This document shows positions 34,774-44,228 of a stretch of 64,000 nucleotides of DNA, in pieces. The DNA is from Streptomyces sp. yr375 (GTDB lineage: Bacteria > Actinomycetota > Actinomycetes > Streptomycetales > Streptomycetaceae), in NCBI RefSeq assembly GCF_900110755.1, contig NZ_FOFF01000009.1, positions 1-64,000 of the forward strand, written 5' to 3'. Every line of letters begins with the position of its first letter. Position 1 is the first letter of the stretch. The translations under genes were made by a program, and so were the position numbers. The notes beneath the pieces were generated by a model. That model made no database searches and had not been told where the DNA came from. It saw only the letters and a program-made list of their open reading frames with translations.

Positions 34774-35649
34774 ATGAAGCAGGGTAAAGAGGTCGAGAAC
34801 CCCGAGTCGCGTTTCTTCGCGTTGCTGCTCGCGGCAGCGAAACTCCCGGGTGTGCGTATCAACAGGGAGGCGTACCTGCGAAGTGCGCTGGCTCGTCGCT
34901 GTTCCGAGGACGACATCAGACGGGCGATAGAAGAGACCCCCGCTGCGGCGGGCATCCCTGTCGAGGTTCTCGACAAGCTGGCCAACGAGTCCATCCGCTA
35001 TGAGACGGCCAAGGTCAGTGCCCTCTCCGCGGCTGCCGGGATACCCGGTGTTCTCGCCCTGCCCGCCACCGTGCCCGCCGACATGGCCCAGTACTTCGGC
35101 CACATGCTGCGTATCGCGCAGAAGCTCGCCTACCTCTACAGCTGGCCTGATCTGTTCTCCGAGGACGGCGACGAGGTCGACGACGCGACCATGGGGGTGC
35201 TCACGCTGTTCTTCGGCGTGATGTTCGGTACCCAGTCGGCGAACGCCGCTGTGGGCAAGGTCGCCGAGATGATGGCGAAGCAGGTCGCCAAGAAGCTGCC
35301 CCAGAAGGCGCTCACCAAAGGCGTGATCTACCCCATCGTGAAGAAGGTCGCGGCCTACATCGGTGTGCAGATGACGAAGCAGACCTTCGCGAAGAGCGTC
35401 TCGAAGGCCATCCCTCTCATCGGGGCCGCTGTCTCCGGCGGGCTCACCTTCGCGACCTACCTCCCCATGGCCAAGCGGCTGAAGAAGCACCTCTCCGACT
35501 CGGAACTGGCGAAGCCGACGCACCGGGTGATGGAGGGGGAAGTCGTGGACGGCGAAGTCGTTGAAGACCAGGTGCCCTTCCCCACCCCACGTGCTGAACA
35601 GCACGGCATAGAGGCCACTGACGTCGAGCTGGAGGAACCTCAGCCTTGA
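34774..35649 (+). CDS. EcsC-like membrane-associated protein
   Basis: A 291-aa protein from ATG 34774. The centre (AAAGIPGVLALPATVPADMAQYFGHMLRIAQKLAYLYSWPDLF) resembles the EcsC family, and the later AIPLIGAAVSGGLTFATYLPMAKRL is hydrophobic and glycine-rich. EcsC-like proteins associate with membranes, and several are cargo of toxin or conflict loci; their activity is not established. The C-terminus is acidic (EGEVVDGEVVEDQ). The 279 bases upstream contain no gene but a small hairpin (GAGGGCGTTTGCCCTC). The gene is monocistronic. Confidence 0.6.
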   Translation: MKQGKEVENPESRFFALLLAAAKLPGVRINREAYLRSALARRCSEDDIRRAIEETPAAAGIPVEVLDKLANESIRYETAKVSALSAAAGIPGVLALPATVPADMAQYFGHMLRIAQKLAYLYSWPDLFSEDGDEVDDATMGVLTLFFGVMFGTQSANAAVGKVAEMMAKQVAKKLPQKALTKGVIYPIVKKVAAYIGVQMTKQTFAKSVSKAIPLIGAAVSGGLTFATYLPMAKRLKKHLSDSELAKPTHRVMEGEVVDGEVVEDQVPFPTPRAEQHGIEATDVELEEPQP

Positions 35650-35763
35650 TGCCGCAGGCGCACACCTGAGTGCCGAAGGGTGGCCGATCCGGCGGGCGTT
35701 CTCGTCATCGCCGGGGCGGTGATCTCTTGATGGGAGGGCTCGCTCGTCATCCCGTCGTGCTGA

Positions 35764-36402
35764 TCACCGCGAACCGCGAAGACCGGTCGGAGCACCGGAC
35801 ACCCTGGGCGGGGCCAGCGTGAGGATCTCCCGGTCGAAGAATGCGTGGAATCCCTCACCACGCTCATAAAGCGCATCGAATCCGGCGTTCGTCTCCCGGA
35901 TCAGTGAGCGGTCAGTATAACGGTTGGCTCCGGCCGCATTTCCGTCCTCGTCGTACACGACCTCATACATGGCCGCATCGCCGAGAATCACTACTTCTGG
36001 AACCGGGCGAGTGCGCTCGATGTTCGAAATATCGCGAGCGTCTAGAACCTTGATGTCGTCGCCCAGGTCCACACGTACGCGCAGGACGAACAACTCCCAC
36101 TGCACATACGGCGTGATCGGGAATTCCACGACGCGAAGGCGGCGGTGCGTGATGCCCAGCTGCGACGCCCGCCGGAGTTCCTGGGCGTAGTCCTCGCGCC
36201 TCTCCTCGGCCAGGGACAGAGCCCTCGCCCAGTCGCCGTCGGCGAAGGCCTCCCAGCTCGGGAAGCCGCGCTCCTTGAAGTGCTGGCCGCGCTCGAGCTT
36301 GTTGAGGAAGTCGATCCTGCTGGTGTAGACCCGGCCCAAGTCCGCGTGGTACGTGGGGCGGTCCAGGCGTTGAGAGGTGCCGCCGGGGAAGGAGTCAAAC
36401 AC
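35764..36402 (-). CDS. DUF6879-family protein
   Basis: A 212-aa protein from GTG 36402 that overlaps the preceding gene by eight bases, so translation is coupled. The family pattern is clear: ERGFPSWEAFADGDWARALSLAEERRE, THRRLRVVEFPITPYVQWEL, then EVVILGDAAMYEVVYDEDGN. In Streptomyces such proteins are partners of XRE/DUF5753 regulators, but here the upstream partner is a small protein of another kind. The molecular function is unknown. Full length, unlike the remnant at 32890. Confidence 0.8.
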   Translation of the reverse strand: MFDSFPGGTSQRLDRPTYHADLGRVYTSRIDFLNKLERGQHFKERGFPSWEAFADGDWARALSLAEERREDYAQELRRASQLGITHRRLRVVEFPITPYVQWELFVLRVRVDLGDDIKVLDARDISNIERTRPVPEVVILGDAAMYEVVYDEDGNAAGANRYTDRSLIRETNAGFDALYERGEGFHAFFDREILTLAPPRVSGAPTGLRGSR

Positions 36403-36670
36403 TGGGGATGTCCGGTTTCGCTGCGATGAGCATGTTCCTGGGGATGACCACGAGGCGTTCGTCCGACCCGATCGAGACCCCGTCAGGCAGGTTCCTGCCG
36501 AGTGACTGGGTGAGGTCCCGGCCGATGACGGCGATGTCGCCATTGGTGAGTTCCCAGATGTCCGGGCAGTCAGGAGTTCCGGTTGTGTTTCCTAACTCCT
36601 GGGGCGTCTTTCCCAGTCGCTGTTTGAAACTTGTGTCCGGATCTGCTTCCCATGGCCTGGCTATTTCCAT
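36395..36670 (-). CDS. Small hypothetical protein preceding the DUF6879 gene
   Basis: A 91-aa protein from ATG 36670. It has one notable segment, CPDIWELTNGDIAVIGRDLTQSL, and a hydrophobic end (ERLVVIPRNMLIAAKPDI). Proteins of this size and motif regularly precede DUF6879 genes in Streptomyces, suggesting a two-component unit. No catalytic residues are evident. Confidence 0.7.
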   Translation of the reverse strand: MEIARPWEADPDTSFKQRLGKTPQELGNTTGTPDCPDIWELTNGDIAVIGRDLTQSLGRNLPDGVSIGSDERLVVIPRNMLIAAKPDIPSV

Positions 36671-36892
36671 CGCCCCCTCGATCGGTCGAGATGCTTCACT
36701 GTAGCGTGCTACGGGCCTGTCTGACCATGTGTTAGACCCGGCCTGCAGGGGTAATGGCGAGGATTGATTCCTCCTTGTCTCATGTCGCTCAAGGGTGGAA
36801 TGATATTGATCGGGAAGAAAATCATGTCAACGCCTGGCGGGCGATGCTTTTCTGCTGCGCTATCGGAAAATCACGTGAACGGAGGGGCGGCT

Positions 36893-37303
36893 GTGGACCC
36901 AGAAGTGGCCTTGCTCGCACAGAGCGCGGGGACCACCTTGGTCGCGTTGATGGCGACCGATGCCTGGCACCGTGTGCGTGACGGGATCACACAGCTCTGG
37001 CGCCGGACGCAACCCGAGCGCACGGAGACCGTCGCCGCCGAGTTGGAGGCCGGTCGTGAGGACGTGCTGGCCGCCGTGGCGACGGACGACCAGGAGACCC
37101 TGGACGAACTACGCCTTCAGTGGCAGGGGTTGGTGCGGCGGTTGCTCGTGGCCCGGCCCGCCGCCGTCGAGGAACTGCGCGCACTGCTGGACCAACTCGA
37201 TCCCGGTGGCTCGGCCGCCCGGCAGACCACCCAGCACGCCACGGCGTCCGGTCAGGGCCGGGTGTACCAAGCGGGACGCGACCAGCACATCGTCGAGCGA
37301 TGA
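36893..37303 (+). CDS. Small partner protein of the STAND-TPR ATPase
   Basis: A 136-aa protein from GTG 36893 with GGAGGGG upstream. The N-terminal half begins with a hydrophobic stretch (LLAQSAGTTLVALMATDAW) and then a helical charged region. The C-terminus GQGRVYQAGRDQHIVER nearly repeats the N-terminal motif of the next protein (DQGRVYQSRGDQHINEH). This YQ..DQHI tag is common in Streptomyces proteins linked to STAND ATPases and may mediate their contact. Stop and next start overlap (ATGA). Confidence 0.75.
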   Translation: MDPEVALLAQSAGTTLVALMATDAWHRVRDGITQLWRRTQPERTETVAAELEAGREDVLAAVATDDQETLDELRLQWQGLVRRLLVARPAAVEELRALLDQLDPGGSAARQTTQHATASGQGRVYQAGRDQHIVER

Positions 37304-39429
37304 CGGGTGGGACGGACGGCCACGCCGAGGACCAGGGACGTGTCTACCAGTCGCGGGGCGACCAGCACATCAACGAACACCACCACCACTACGGCGGTGA
37401 CGGGCCGGAGCACGGCGGACCGGACTCGGTGCGACGCCCGGCGGTCGGCCGGCCCCCCGTCGCGCTCCGCGACCGCAGTGAGGTGATGGAACACCTGCGG
37501 GCGAGCGTCGAGGCGGAGCGCGGCGGCCAGGTCTACGTGCTGTACGGCATGGGCGGCTCGGGCAAGACGGCGGTCGCCTGCGCCCTGTTCCAGGAGGTCA
37601 CCGGCGAACAGGGCCGGGCCGGCCTGTGGGTCAACGCCTCCGACCGTGCGAGCCTGCGCGCCGGCATGCTCGCCGTGGCCGCCGACCGAGGGGCGAGCGA
37701 CGGCGAACTGCTTGCCGCACGCAACGGCCTCAGACCTGCCGCCGATCTCGTCTGGACGTATCTCGACCGTTCCGCCGAACCCTGGTTACTGGTCCTGGAC
37801 AACACCGACGAGCCGGAGATCCTGCGGGACGGCAACTGGCTGCGCACCAGCCCGCGCGGCACCGTCCTGGTGACCACACGGCGAGCGGCGGCCCGGTGGT
37901 GGCCCGGTGCCGAGTTGCAGTACATCGGCGTACTGCCCCGAGAGGACGCCGCGCTCGTGCTGCGCGATCTCGCACCGCACAGCGGTACGACGGAGCAGGC
38001 GGCGCGGGTCGCGGACCGGCTCGGGCGGCTGCCCCTCGCCCTCACCCTGGCGGGCGGCTTCCTCTCCCACCAGGTCATCGACCCCTGGACGATGGACGCC
38101 TACGGGGACCAGCTCGACGGAGACGAACGGGTCCGGCTGATCGACCGGGGAGCCGACGCGCTGTCCGAAGCGGACCCCCGGCATCTGGTCGGCCTGACCT
38201 GGCAGTTGACCCTTGACGCGTTCGACGTGCGCGGGCTGCCCGAAGCAGCGGCCCTGCTCAGACTGCTGGCCCGGTTCGCCGCCGAGCCACTGCCGCTGAC
38301 TCTGCTCAACCACGCCGACATCGGCGCCGTACTGCCTCGTGCCCGAACCGAGACAGCCCTCAGGGCCCTCCTCGACCAGTCGCTGTCCGAACTGGTCGAC
38401 GCCGCCGGCGTGCGCTGCGTACAGAGTCACGGCATCCTGCTCGACAGCGTCTCGGCGGCGACCCCCGCGGACCTGGTGCCCGCCCTCGACACGACAGCCG
38501 TCCGGCTGCTCGACGCGGCCGTGCCCGGCGTACCCGACGCGGGGCCGTACGATCCGCGACTGCGCCTGCTGGTACCTCACGCGCTGGCCCTGCTGAGCCA
38601 CGTCGGCGGGCCGTCCGCCGCCGACGCCCTGGCCGTCGCGACGAGGCTGTCGGTCGCCCTGCACCGGACCGGTGACTACCTCTCCGCCTGGGAGACCGCC
38701 CGCAGCGCGGCGGACCTCGCCCAGCGACTCCTCGGCGCGGACCACCGTACGGTCCTCGCCGCCCGCTCCAGGGCAGGGCGGGCACTGTTCCGGCTGGGCA
38801 GGTACGCCGAAGCCGAAGCGGCGCTCCGCGCGGTCCGGGACGCCCAGGAGCGCCTGTTCGGCGCCGACGACCCCGACACCACGGACAGCGGCTATGGCCT
38901 CCAGCTCGTGCTGGCGAACCTCGGCAGACGCGAGGAATCCGTCGCGCTGCTCCGCGACACCGTCGCCGGGCGGCGCTCGGCGCTGGGCCCCACGCATCCG
39001 CTGACCCTGCGGGCCCGCGCCAGCCTGCTGGAGATGCTGCCCGCCGCCGAAGTGGTCACCGAGGAAGGCGGCACACTGCTCACGCTGCCGTCGGAATGCG
39101 ATCGGTCCCTCGGCCCCGATCACACCGTGACACTGGGCGCCCGGCACAACCAGGCGTGGGCGCTGTACCTCCTGGGTCGCTTCGACGAGGCCGACCGTGA
39201 GATCCGGCAGGTCGCCGAGACGTATGTGCGGCGCTTCGGGCCCGAGTACCCGGTCGTGCTCGCCGCCCGGCAACTCCTCTCCCGGACCCGGGCCGCGCTC
39301 GGCCATGTGGAGGAGGCGATCGAGCTGATGACCGACGTCGTCGCACGACGGGAACGCGGCCTGGGCCCCGATCACCCCTTCACGGTCGCGGGACGGCGGC
39401 TCCTGGACACGTACCGATCGGGCCGATGA
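37300..39429 (+). CDS. STAND (NB-ARC-type) ATPase with TPR repeats
   Basis: A 709-aa protein from ATG 37300. A short N-terminal tag (GRVYQSRGDQHINEHHHHYG) is followed by an NB-ARC-like ATPase: Walker A GMGGSGKTAVA (~82-92), Walker B LLVLDNTDE (~162-170), sensor TVLVTTRRAAARWW and GLPLAL-type RLPLALTLAGGF. From ~440 to the end there are kinesin-light-chain-type TPRs (TAELAQRLLGADHRTVLAARSR-like units, LGPTHPLTLRARASL, LGPDHPFTVAGRRLL). STAND-TPR proteins oligomerise on ligand binding; bacterial ones include phage sensors (Avs-like) and regulators. No effector domain is visible in this polypeptide, so the small partner or another gene must act downstream. Confidence 0.86.
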   Translation: MTGGTDGHAEDQGRVYQSRGDQHINEHHHHYGGDGPEHGGPDSVRRPAVGRPPVALRDRSEVMEHLRASVEAERGGQVYVLYGMGGSGKTAVACALFQEVTGEQGRAGLWVNASDRASLRAGMLAVAADRGASDGELLAARNGLRPAADLVWTYLDRSAEPWLLVLDNTDEPEILRDGNWLRTSPRGTVLVTTRRAAARWWPGAELQYIGVLPREDAALVLRDLAPHSGTTEQAARVADRLGRLPLALTLAGGFLSHQVIDPWTMDAYGDQLDGDERVRLIDRGADALSEADPRHLVGLTWQLTLDAFDVRGLPEAAALLRLLARFAAEPLPLTLLNHADIGAVLPRARTETALRALLDQSLSELVDAAGVRCVQSHGILLDSVSAATPADLVPALDTTAVRLLDAAVPGVPDAGPYDPRLRLLVPHALALLSHVGGPSAADALAVATRLSVALHRTGDYLSAWETARSAADLAQRLLGADHRTVLAARSRAGRALFRLGRYAEAEAALRAVRDAQERLFGADDPDTTDSGYGLQLVLANLGRREESVALLRDTVAGRRSALGPTHPLTLRARASLLEMLPAAEVVTEEGGTLLTLPSECDRSLGPDHTVTLGARHNQAWALYLLGRFDEADREIRQVAETYVRRFGPEYPVVLAARQLLSRTRAALGHVEEAIELMTDVVARRERGLGPDHPFTVAGRRLLDTYRSGR

Positions 39430-39464
39430 CGTGACGGAGCGTGCCGCAACGGGGAGCGGTGGCC

Positions 39465-39722
39465 TCAGTAGTGGTAGCGGGCCTTGAGGATCTTGACTTC
39501 CTTCTCGTCCACCCGGTAGACGAGCCGGTGCTCGTCGTCGATCCGGCGTGACCAGTAGCCGGACAGGTCGCCCTTCAGAGGCTCCGGCTTGCCGATGCCT
39601 GTGAAGGGGGTGCGCTGGATCTCGGCGATCAACCGGGTGATCCTGCGGGCCATGGCGCGGTCCGAGCTGAGCCAGAACAGGAAGTCCTCCCATCCGGCCG
39701 GGTCGAAGTGGACGCTTCTCAC
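39465..39722 (-). CDS. yoeB: YoeB-family toxin (mRNA interferase)
   Basis: An 85-aa RelE/YoeB-fold toxin from GTG 39722, overlapping the antitoxin stop. It has the family frame: [56 protein letters not shown], ending KARYHY. The E/R/H catalytic residues (Glu in KPEPLKG, Arg in SRRIDDEHR, His-Tyr end) are present. YoeB cuts mRNA at the ribosome during stress. It may stabilise the island. Confidence 0.93.
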   Translation of the reverse strand: MRSVHFDPAGWEDFLFWLSSDRAMARRITRLIAEIQRTPFTGIGKPEPLKGDLSGYWSRRIDDEHRLVYRVDEKEVKILKARYHY

Positions 39723-39991
39723 CCGTCACCAGCCAGCTCTTCCAGCTCAGCCATGGTCCTGGTGATCACGGTCTCGCCGGACCGGTCCCGTGCGATGGCT
39801 TCCATGAGGCTCCGCGCGTTGGCGGGAGAGCGCAACAGGTAGACCGTCTCCTGCCAGGAGTCGTAGTCCTGGGCGGACATCAGCACCGCGTCGCCGTTCT
39901 TGGAGCTGATGCGCACGGGGGTGTGGTCGTCGTTGACGCGCTTGATGAGCGGGAAGAGGTCCTTGCGGGCCTCGCTGGCGCTTATGGTCAT
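39719..39991 (-). CDS. yefM: YefM-family antitoxin
   Basis: A 90-aa Phd/YefM protein from ATG 39991 with AGGAGAGG upstream. It begins [38 protein letters not shown], the DNA-binding fold of the family; the acidic C-terminal region binds YoeB. It precedes and is coupled to the toxin gene and should autorepress through the TGGTAC array upstream. Confidence 0.93.
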   Translation of the reverse strand: MTISASEARKDLFPLIKRVNDDHTPVRISSKNGDAVLMSAQDYDSWQETVYLLRSPANARSLMEAIARDRSGETVITRTMAELEELAGDG

Positions 39992-40010
39992 CTGCGGTGC
40001 CCTCTCCTGA

Positions 40011-40053
40011 TGGTACTGGAAAATGGTACTGCCATGGTACGACGTTCTGGTAC
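40011..40053 (-). promoter_or_regulatory. Four TGGTAC hexamers: probable YefM operator
   Basis: TGGTAC occurs at 40011, 40024, 40035 and 40048 (spacing 13, 11, 13), right upstream of yefM. E. coli YefM-YoeB binds paired TGTACA hexamers about one helical turn apart, so this is a good match in kind. Confidence 0.65.
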
Positions 40054-40337
40054 GGGTTGCGGAGCGAGATGTCTTCAGTAGTCCCGATTCGATTCCGGTG
40101 GCCAGGGGTGCGAGGGTCGCCGGTTGATCGATCGGTATGAAGGCGGGTATACAGCGCAAGGGGGAGTAAGCGCCTGCCCGGCGGCCGGACGCTTCCGGTG
40201 CGGGTGGGCAGTGGCCCGCCTTCGCTGTGGTCGGCCGGCTTCGCTGTCCCCGTTGGTCGGCCGAACAGGCAGCGGACATCCCGCACGATCGAGGACGAGC
40301 GGTGGCGGAGACCACCAGATGGAGAGCGTGACCGGTA

Positions 40338-43300
40338 ATGGCTCAGCAGCCGCCCCTCCTCCGCGATGTCATCGACATCAAAGAGAACATCTCCACCTCG
40401 GACTTCGTGTTGTCCCTCGCCGAGGCGACGACACCAGAGGGCGCACAGAACGCGCTCAGGGACTACGTCGTCACCGAGCGGCTGCTGGAGAACTTCGACG
40501 AGGCGCTGGCGCTCATCAAGTCCTCGCTCGACGGGCACCGTTCCAAAGCGGCCTACCTGCACGGCTCGTTCGGTTCCGGTAAGTCGCACTTCATGGCCGT
40601 GCTGTACGCGCTGCTCAGTGGCGACCCGGCCGCCCGTGCCCGTACCGAGTTCGACCCGGTGCTGACCAAGCACGAGTGGCTGACCACGGACGGCAAGAGG
40701 TTCCTGCTCGTGCCGTACCACATGCTCGGCGCGAAGGCCCTCGAACAGCGGGTGCTCGGCGGGTACGTCACGCACGTCAAGAAGCTGCACCCGGACGCCC
40801 CGACCCCGCAGGTGTACCGGACCGACTCCCTCTTCGCCGACATCCGCGCCAACCGTGCCACCTACGGTGACGAGGCGGTCGTCCGTGGCCTGGGCGGCGG
40901 CGACGCGGGCGACGGCGAAACGGACGAGTGGGGTGAGGGCTTCGCCTGGACCCCGCAGCTCCTCGACACCGCCCTCGCCGCCGAGGAGAACCACGAGGGG
41001 GGCACCCCGCTCAACCTCCGTAACCCCTCCACCCCGGCCGAGTTGCGCGCGAAACTGGTCAACGACGCCAGCACCAACCTCTTCCCCGGCTTCGCCAAGA
41101 ACGCCGTCGAGAACGAGCACGGCTTCATCTCCCTGGACGCCGGACTGTCCGTCATCGCCGAGCACGCCAAGTCGCTCGGCTACGACGGCCTGATCCTGTT
41201 CCTGGACGAGTTGATCCTCTGGCTCGCGACCCTCATCCACGAGCAGAAGTTCGTGGCCCGCGAGGCCAGCAAGATCACGAACTTCGTGGAGGGCGGTGAC
41301 GCCCGCCGCGCCATCCCCGTCGTGTCGTTCATCGCCCGTCAGCGCGACCTGCGCGAACTCGTCGGCGAAGAGGTGTCCGGCGCGGCGGAAGCCTCCATCC
41401 AGGACACCCTGAACCTGGCCTCCGGCCGCTTCGACAAGATCACCCTGGAGGACCGCAACCTCCCGCAGATCGCTCACGCGCGCATCCTCAAGGCGAAGGA
41501 CGCCGAGGCGGAACGGCTCATCGACGCGGCCTTCGAACAGACCAAGCGGGTCGGGACCCAGGTCTGGGACACCCTCCTCGGCTCCGAGAAGGGCACGACC
41601 GGCGCGGACGCGGAGTCGTTCCGGCTGACGTACCCGTTCTCCCCGGCGTTCATGGACACCCTCGTCCACATCTCGTCCGCGCTGCAGCGCTCCCGTACCG
41701 GTCTGAAGCTGATGGGCGAACTTCTCGCCGACCACCGAGGCGAAATCCGGCTCGGGCAGCTCATCCCCGTCGGCGACCTCTACCCGGTGATCGCCAAGGG
41801 CGGCGACAAGCCGTTCACCGACAGCCTGAAGGTCGTCTTCGAGGCCGCCGACAAGCTCTACAAGACCAAGCTGCGGCCCTACCTGCTCAGTTCGTACGAC
41901 ATCACCGAGGACGACGTCGAGCAGTACGTCAACCGGCCCGAGGCCATCACCGACCCGCAGCGAGCCAACCGCTGCCGGCTGTTCGTCGGCGACAACCGGC
42001 TCGTGTGCACCCTGCTGTTGTCCGCGCTCGCGCCCAGCGTGCCCTCCCTGGCCGAACTGACCATCCGGCGGCTCGGCGCGCTCAACCACGGGTCGGTCCT
42101 CGCGCCCATCCCGGGCGCCGAGGTCGGCATCATCAAGAACAAGGTCGCCGAGTGGTCGGCCCGGTTCCCCGAGATCAAGGAGACCGGCACCGACGCCAAC
42201 CCCGGCGTACGGCTGGAGCTGTCCGGCGTCGACGTGGACTCCGTCATCGCCAACGCCCAGGTCAACGACAACCCCGGCAACCGGGTCGCCCTCGCCCGGC
42301 GGCTGCTGTCCGAGGAACTGGGCGTCGAGCACGGGCAGTTGAGCGACCAGCTCGGCTTCGTGTGGCGCGGTACCTCCCGCACCGCCGAGATCGTGTTCGG
42401 CAACGTCGCCGACGAGGACGAACTGCCCGACCACGACCTCATGCCCCAGGAGGACGGTCGCTGGCGTATCGCCATAGACCTCCCCTTCGACGAGGGCGAG
42501 TGGGGCCCGGTCGAGGACGTCAACCGCATCCGGCGGCTGCGGGAGCGGCAGCAGGGCGAGCGGTCCCGTATCGTCGCCTGGCTGCCCGCACACCTGTCCG
42601 CGCAGCGCTTCGCCGACTTCCGGCGTCTCGTCGTCATCGACAAGGCCCTCGCCGACGAGCACCGTTTCGACACCCAGTACGCCGGTCACCTCAACGCCGA
42701 CAACCGCAGCCGCGCCAGGGGCCTTCTCGAAACCCAGCGCGAGGCTCTGCTCAAGCAGGTCAAGGGCGCCTTCAAGCAGGCGTACGGGCTCGCCCAGAAG
42801 CAGGCCGCCGACGTCGTGCCCGACTTCGACGACCACCTGGTCCCGTTGCCCGATGTCGACGGCCTCACCCTGTCCTTCGGGCAGAGCCTGCACGACGGCA
42901 TCCGGCATGTCGCGGGCAAGCTGCTCGTCCACCAGTACCCGGCGCACCCCGACCTCGACCCCGAAGGCACCGGCACCGCCGTCAAGTCGATCGACACCAA
43001 GAAGGTGTTCACCCACGTCCGGTCCGCCGCGGAAGCGCGTGACGGGCGGGTGGAGGTCCCGGCCGCCGACCGCAAGCTCATGCAGCGGATCGCCGGCCCC
43101 CTGCGCCTCGGGCAGCAGAAGGAGGCGTACTTCGAGCTGTCCCGCTACTGGGCCGACCACTTCCGCCAGTTGGCCAGCGCACAGGGCGTCACCGGGGACC
43201 TGACCCTGATCACCCTGACCGACTGGACGGACAAGCCCGACCCGCGCGGCCTGCCCGACTTCCTCGCCCGGCTCGTCGTCGCCGCCTTCGCCGAGATGGA

Positions 43301-44228
43301 CGACCGGGTGTGGGTGCGCGGCGGCACCGTACTCGACCCCGCGCCCGAACTGTCCGCGATCAAGGACCTCGACGCGCTGCGCAACCAGCCACGGCCCGCC
43401 GAAACCGACTGGGACACCGCACGCCAGCGTTTCGAGACGATCTTCGGCGCCAAGCCGCCCACCCTGTGGCGCGGTCGCATGATCAACCAGTTCGCCCGCC
43501 AGATCATCGAAGGCGCCCGCGCCCACCGGGACCACGCGGCGGACCTGGTGCACCAGTTGGAGGCCCATGCCTCCTTCCTCGGCCTCGACCAGACCGCCGA
43601 CACCGGACGGCTCGCCCTCGCCCGCCGCTCCCTGCAACTCCTGGACGCGCTCACAGCGGAAGCCGGCAAGGGCGCGGCCGGGGCGAAGAAGACCGTGGAA
43701 GCCCTCGCCTCCTTCGACCTGGGCGAGACCAGCGCCGACCGGTACGGGACCTCCATCAAGCAGGCCCGCAGCGTCGCGGAGGCCGTCGCCTCCGCGCCCT
43801 GGAGCACGCTCGAACTCGCCGCCGGACTGGGCCCCGAGGGCGCGGCACTGCTCGACTCGCTGCGCAACATCGCCCGCGACGACCAGCGCACCGCCGACCT
43901 GCGCGACGCGCTCGCCCGCACCCAGCGCGAGGTCGTGGCCCTGCTGAAGCGCAGCCAGGCCTCCGCCACGCCGCCGCCCCCTCCCGTCACGCCGCCGCCC
44001 ACGGCCGACGACCTGGACCTGGGCAGGCCGACGAGCGATCCGCGGATCCCCTTCACCCCGCCGGAGACACCCACACCTGCCTCCTCCGGCAGCGGCTCCG
44101 CGCGAACGGCCGGTGGCCGCCGTACGACCGTGGCACGCGCCGCCGCCGACCTCCAGGCGGAACTGTCCGAACTGGCCGCCCGCCACCCCGACGCGACCAT
44201 CGAGATCACCTGGAAGGTCGTCGAATGA
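40338..44228 (+). CDS. pglY: PglY: BREX type 2 P-loop ATPase (DUF6079)
   Basis: A 1296-aa ATPase from ATG 40338 with GGAGAG upstream. Walker A is [10 protein letters not shown] (~75-84), preceded by the family start [24 protein letters not shown]. Later [12 protein letters not shown] gives Walker B. The C-terminal ~100 residues include a Pro-rich linker ([16 protein letters not shown]) and a terminal basic helix. PglY is essential for the Pgl/BREX phenotype, forms a unit with PglZ and is the type 2 counterpart of BrxC. It overlaps pglZ by four bases (ATGA). The 284 bases upstream hold no gene and should contain the pglYZ promoter, divergent from yefM. Confidence 0.93.
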   Translation: MAQQPPLLRDVIDIKENISTSDFVLSLAEATTPEGAQNALRDYVVTERLLENFDEALALIKSSLDGHRSKAAYLHGSFGSGKSHFMAVLYALLSGDPAARARTEFDPVLTKHEWLTTDGKRFLLVPYHMLGAKALEQRVLGGYVTHVKKLHPDAPTPQVYRTDSLFADIRANRATYGDEAVVRGLGGGDAGDGETDEWGEGFAWTPQLLDTALAAEENHEGGTPLNLRNPSTPAELRAKLVNDASTNLFPGFAKNAVENEHGFISLDAGLSVIAEHAKSLGYDGLILFLDELILWLATLIHEQKFVAREASKITNFVEGGDARRAIPVVSFIARQRDLRELVGEEVSGAAEASIQDTLNLASGRFDKITLEDRNLPQIAHARILKAKDAEAERLIDAAFEQTKRVGTQVWDTLLGSEKGTTGADAESFRLTYPFSPAFMDTLVHISSALQRSRTGLKLMGELLADHRGEIRLGQLIPVGDLYPVIAKGGDKPFTDSLKVVFEAADKLYKTKLRPYLLSSYDITEDDVEQYVNRPEAITDPQRANRCRLFVGDNRLVCTLLLSALAPSVPSLAELTIRRLGALNHGSVLAPIPGAEVGIIKNKVAEWSARFPEIKETGTDANPGVRLELSGVDVDSVIANAQVNDNPGNRVALARRLLSEELGVEHGQLSDQLGFVWRGTSRTAEIVFGNVADEDELPDHDLMPQEDGRWRIAIDLPFDEGEWGPVEDVNRIRRLRERQQGERSRIVAWLPAHLSAQRFADFRRLVVIDKALADEHRFDTQYAGHLNADNRSRARGLLETQREALLKQVKGAFKQAYGLAQKQAADVVPDFDDHLVPLPDVDGLTLSFGQSLHDGIRHVAGKLLVHQYPAHPDLDPEGTGTAVKSIDTKKVFTHVRSAAEARDGRVEVPAADRKLMQRIAGPLRLGQQKEAYFELSRYWADHFRQLASAQGVTGDLTLITLTDWTDKPDPRGLPDFLARLVVAAFAEMDDRVWVRGGTVLDPAPELSAIKDLDALRNQPRPAETDWDTARQRFETIFGAKPPTLWRGRMINQFARQIIEGARAHRDHAADLVHQLEAHASFLGLDQTADTGRLALARRSLQLLDALTAEAGKGAAGAKKTVEALASFDLGETSADRYGTSIKQARSVAEAVASAPWSTLELAAGLGPEGAALLDSLRNIARDDQRTADLRDALARTQREVVALLKRSQASATPPPPPVTPPPTADDLDLGRPTSDPRIPFTPPETPTPASSGSGSARTAGGRRTTVARAAADLQAELSELAARHPDATIEITWKVVE

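Noticed and set aside
39747..44186. Open frame of about 1480 codons on the minus strand opposite pglY
   Set aside because: Same artefact: low-complexity composition and no motif. Only the distal end coincides with yefM, in another frame.
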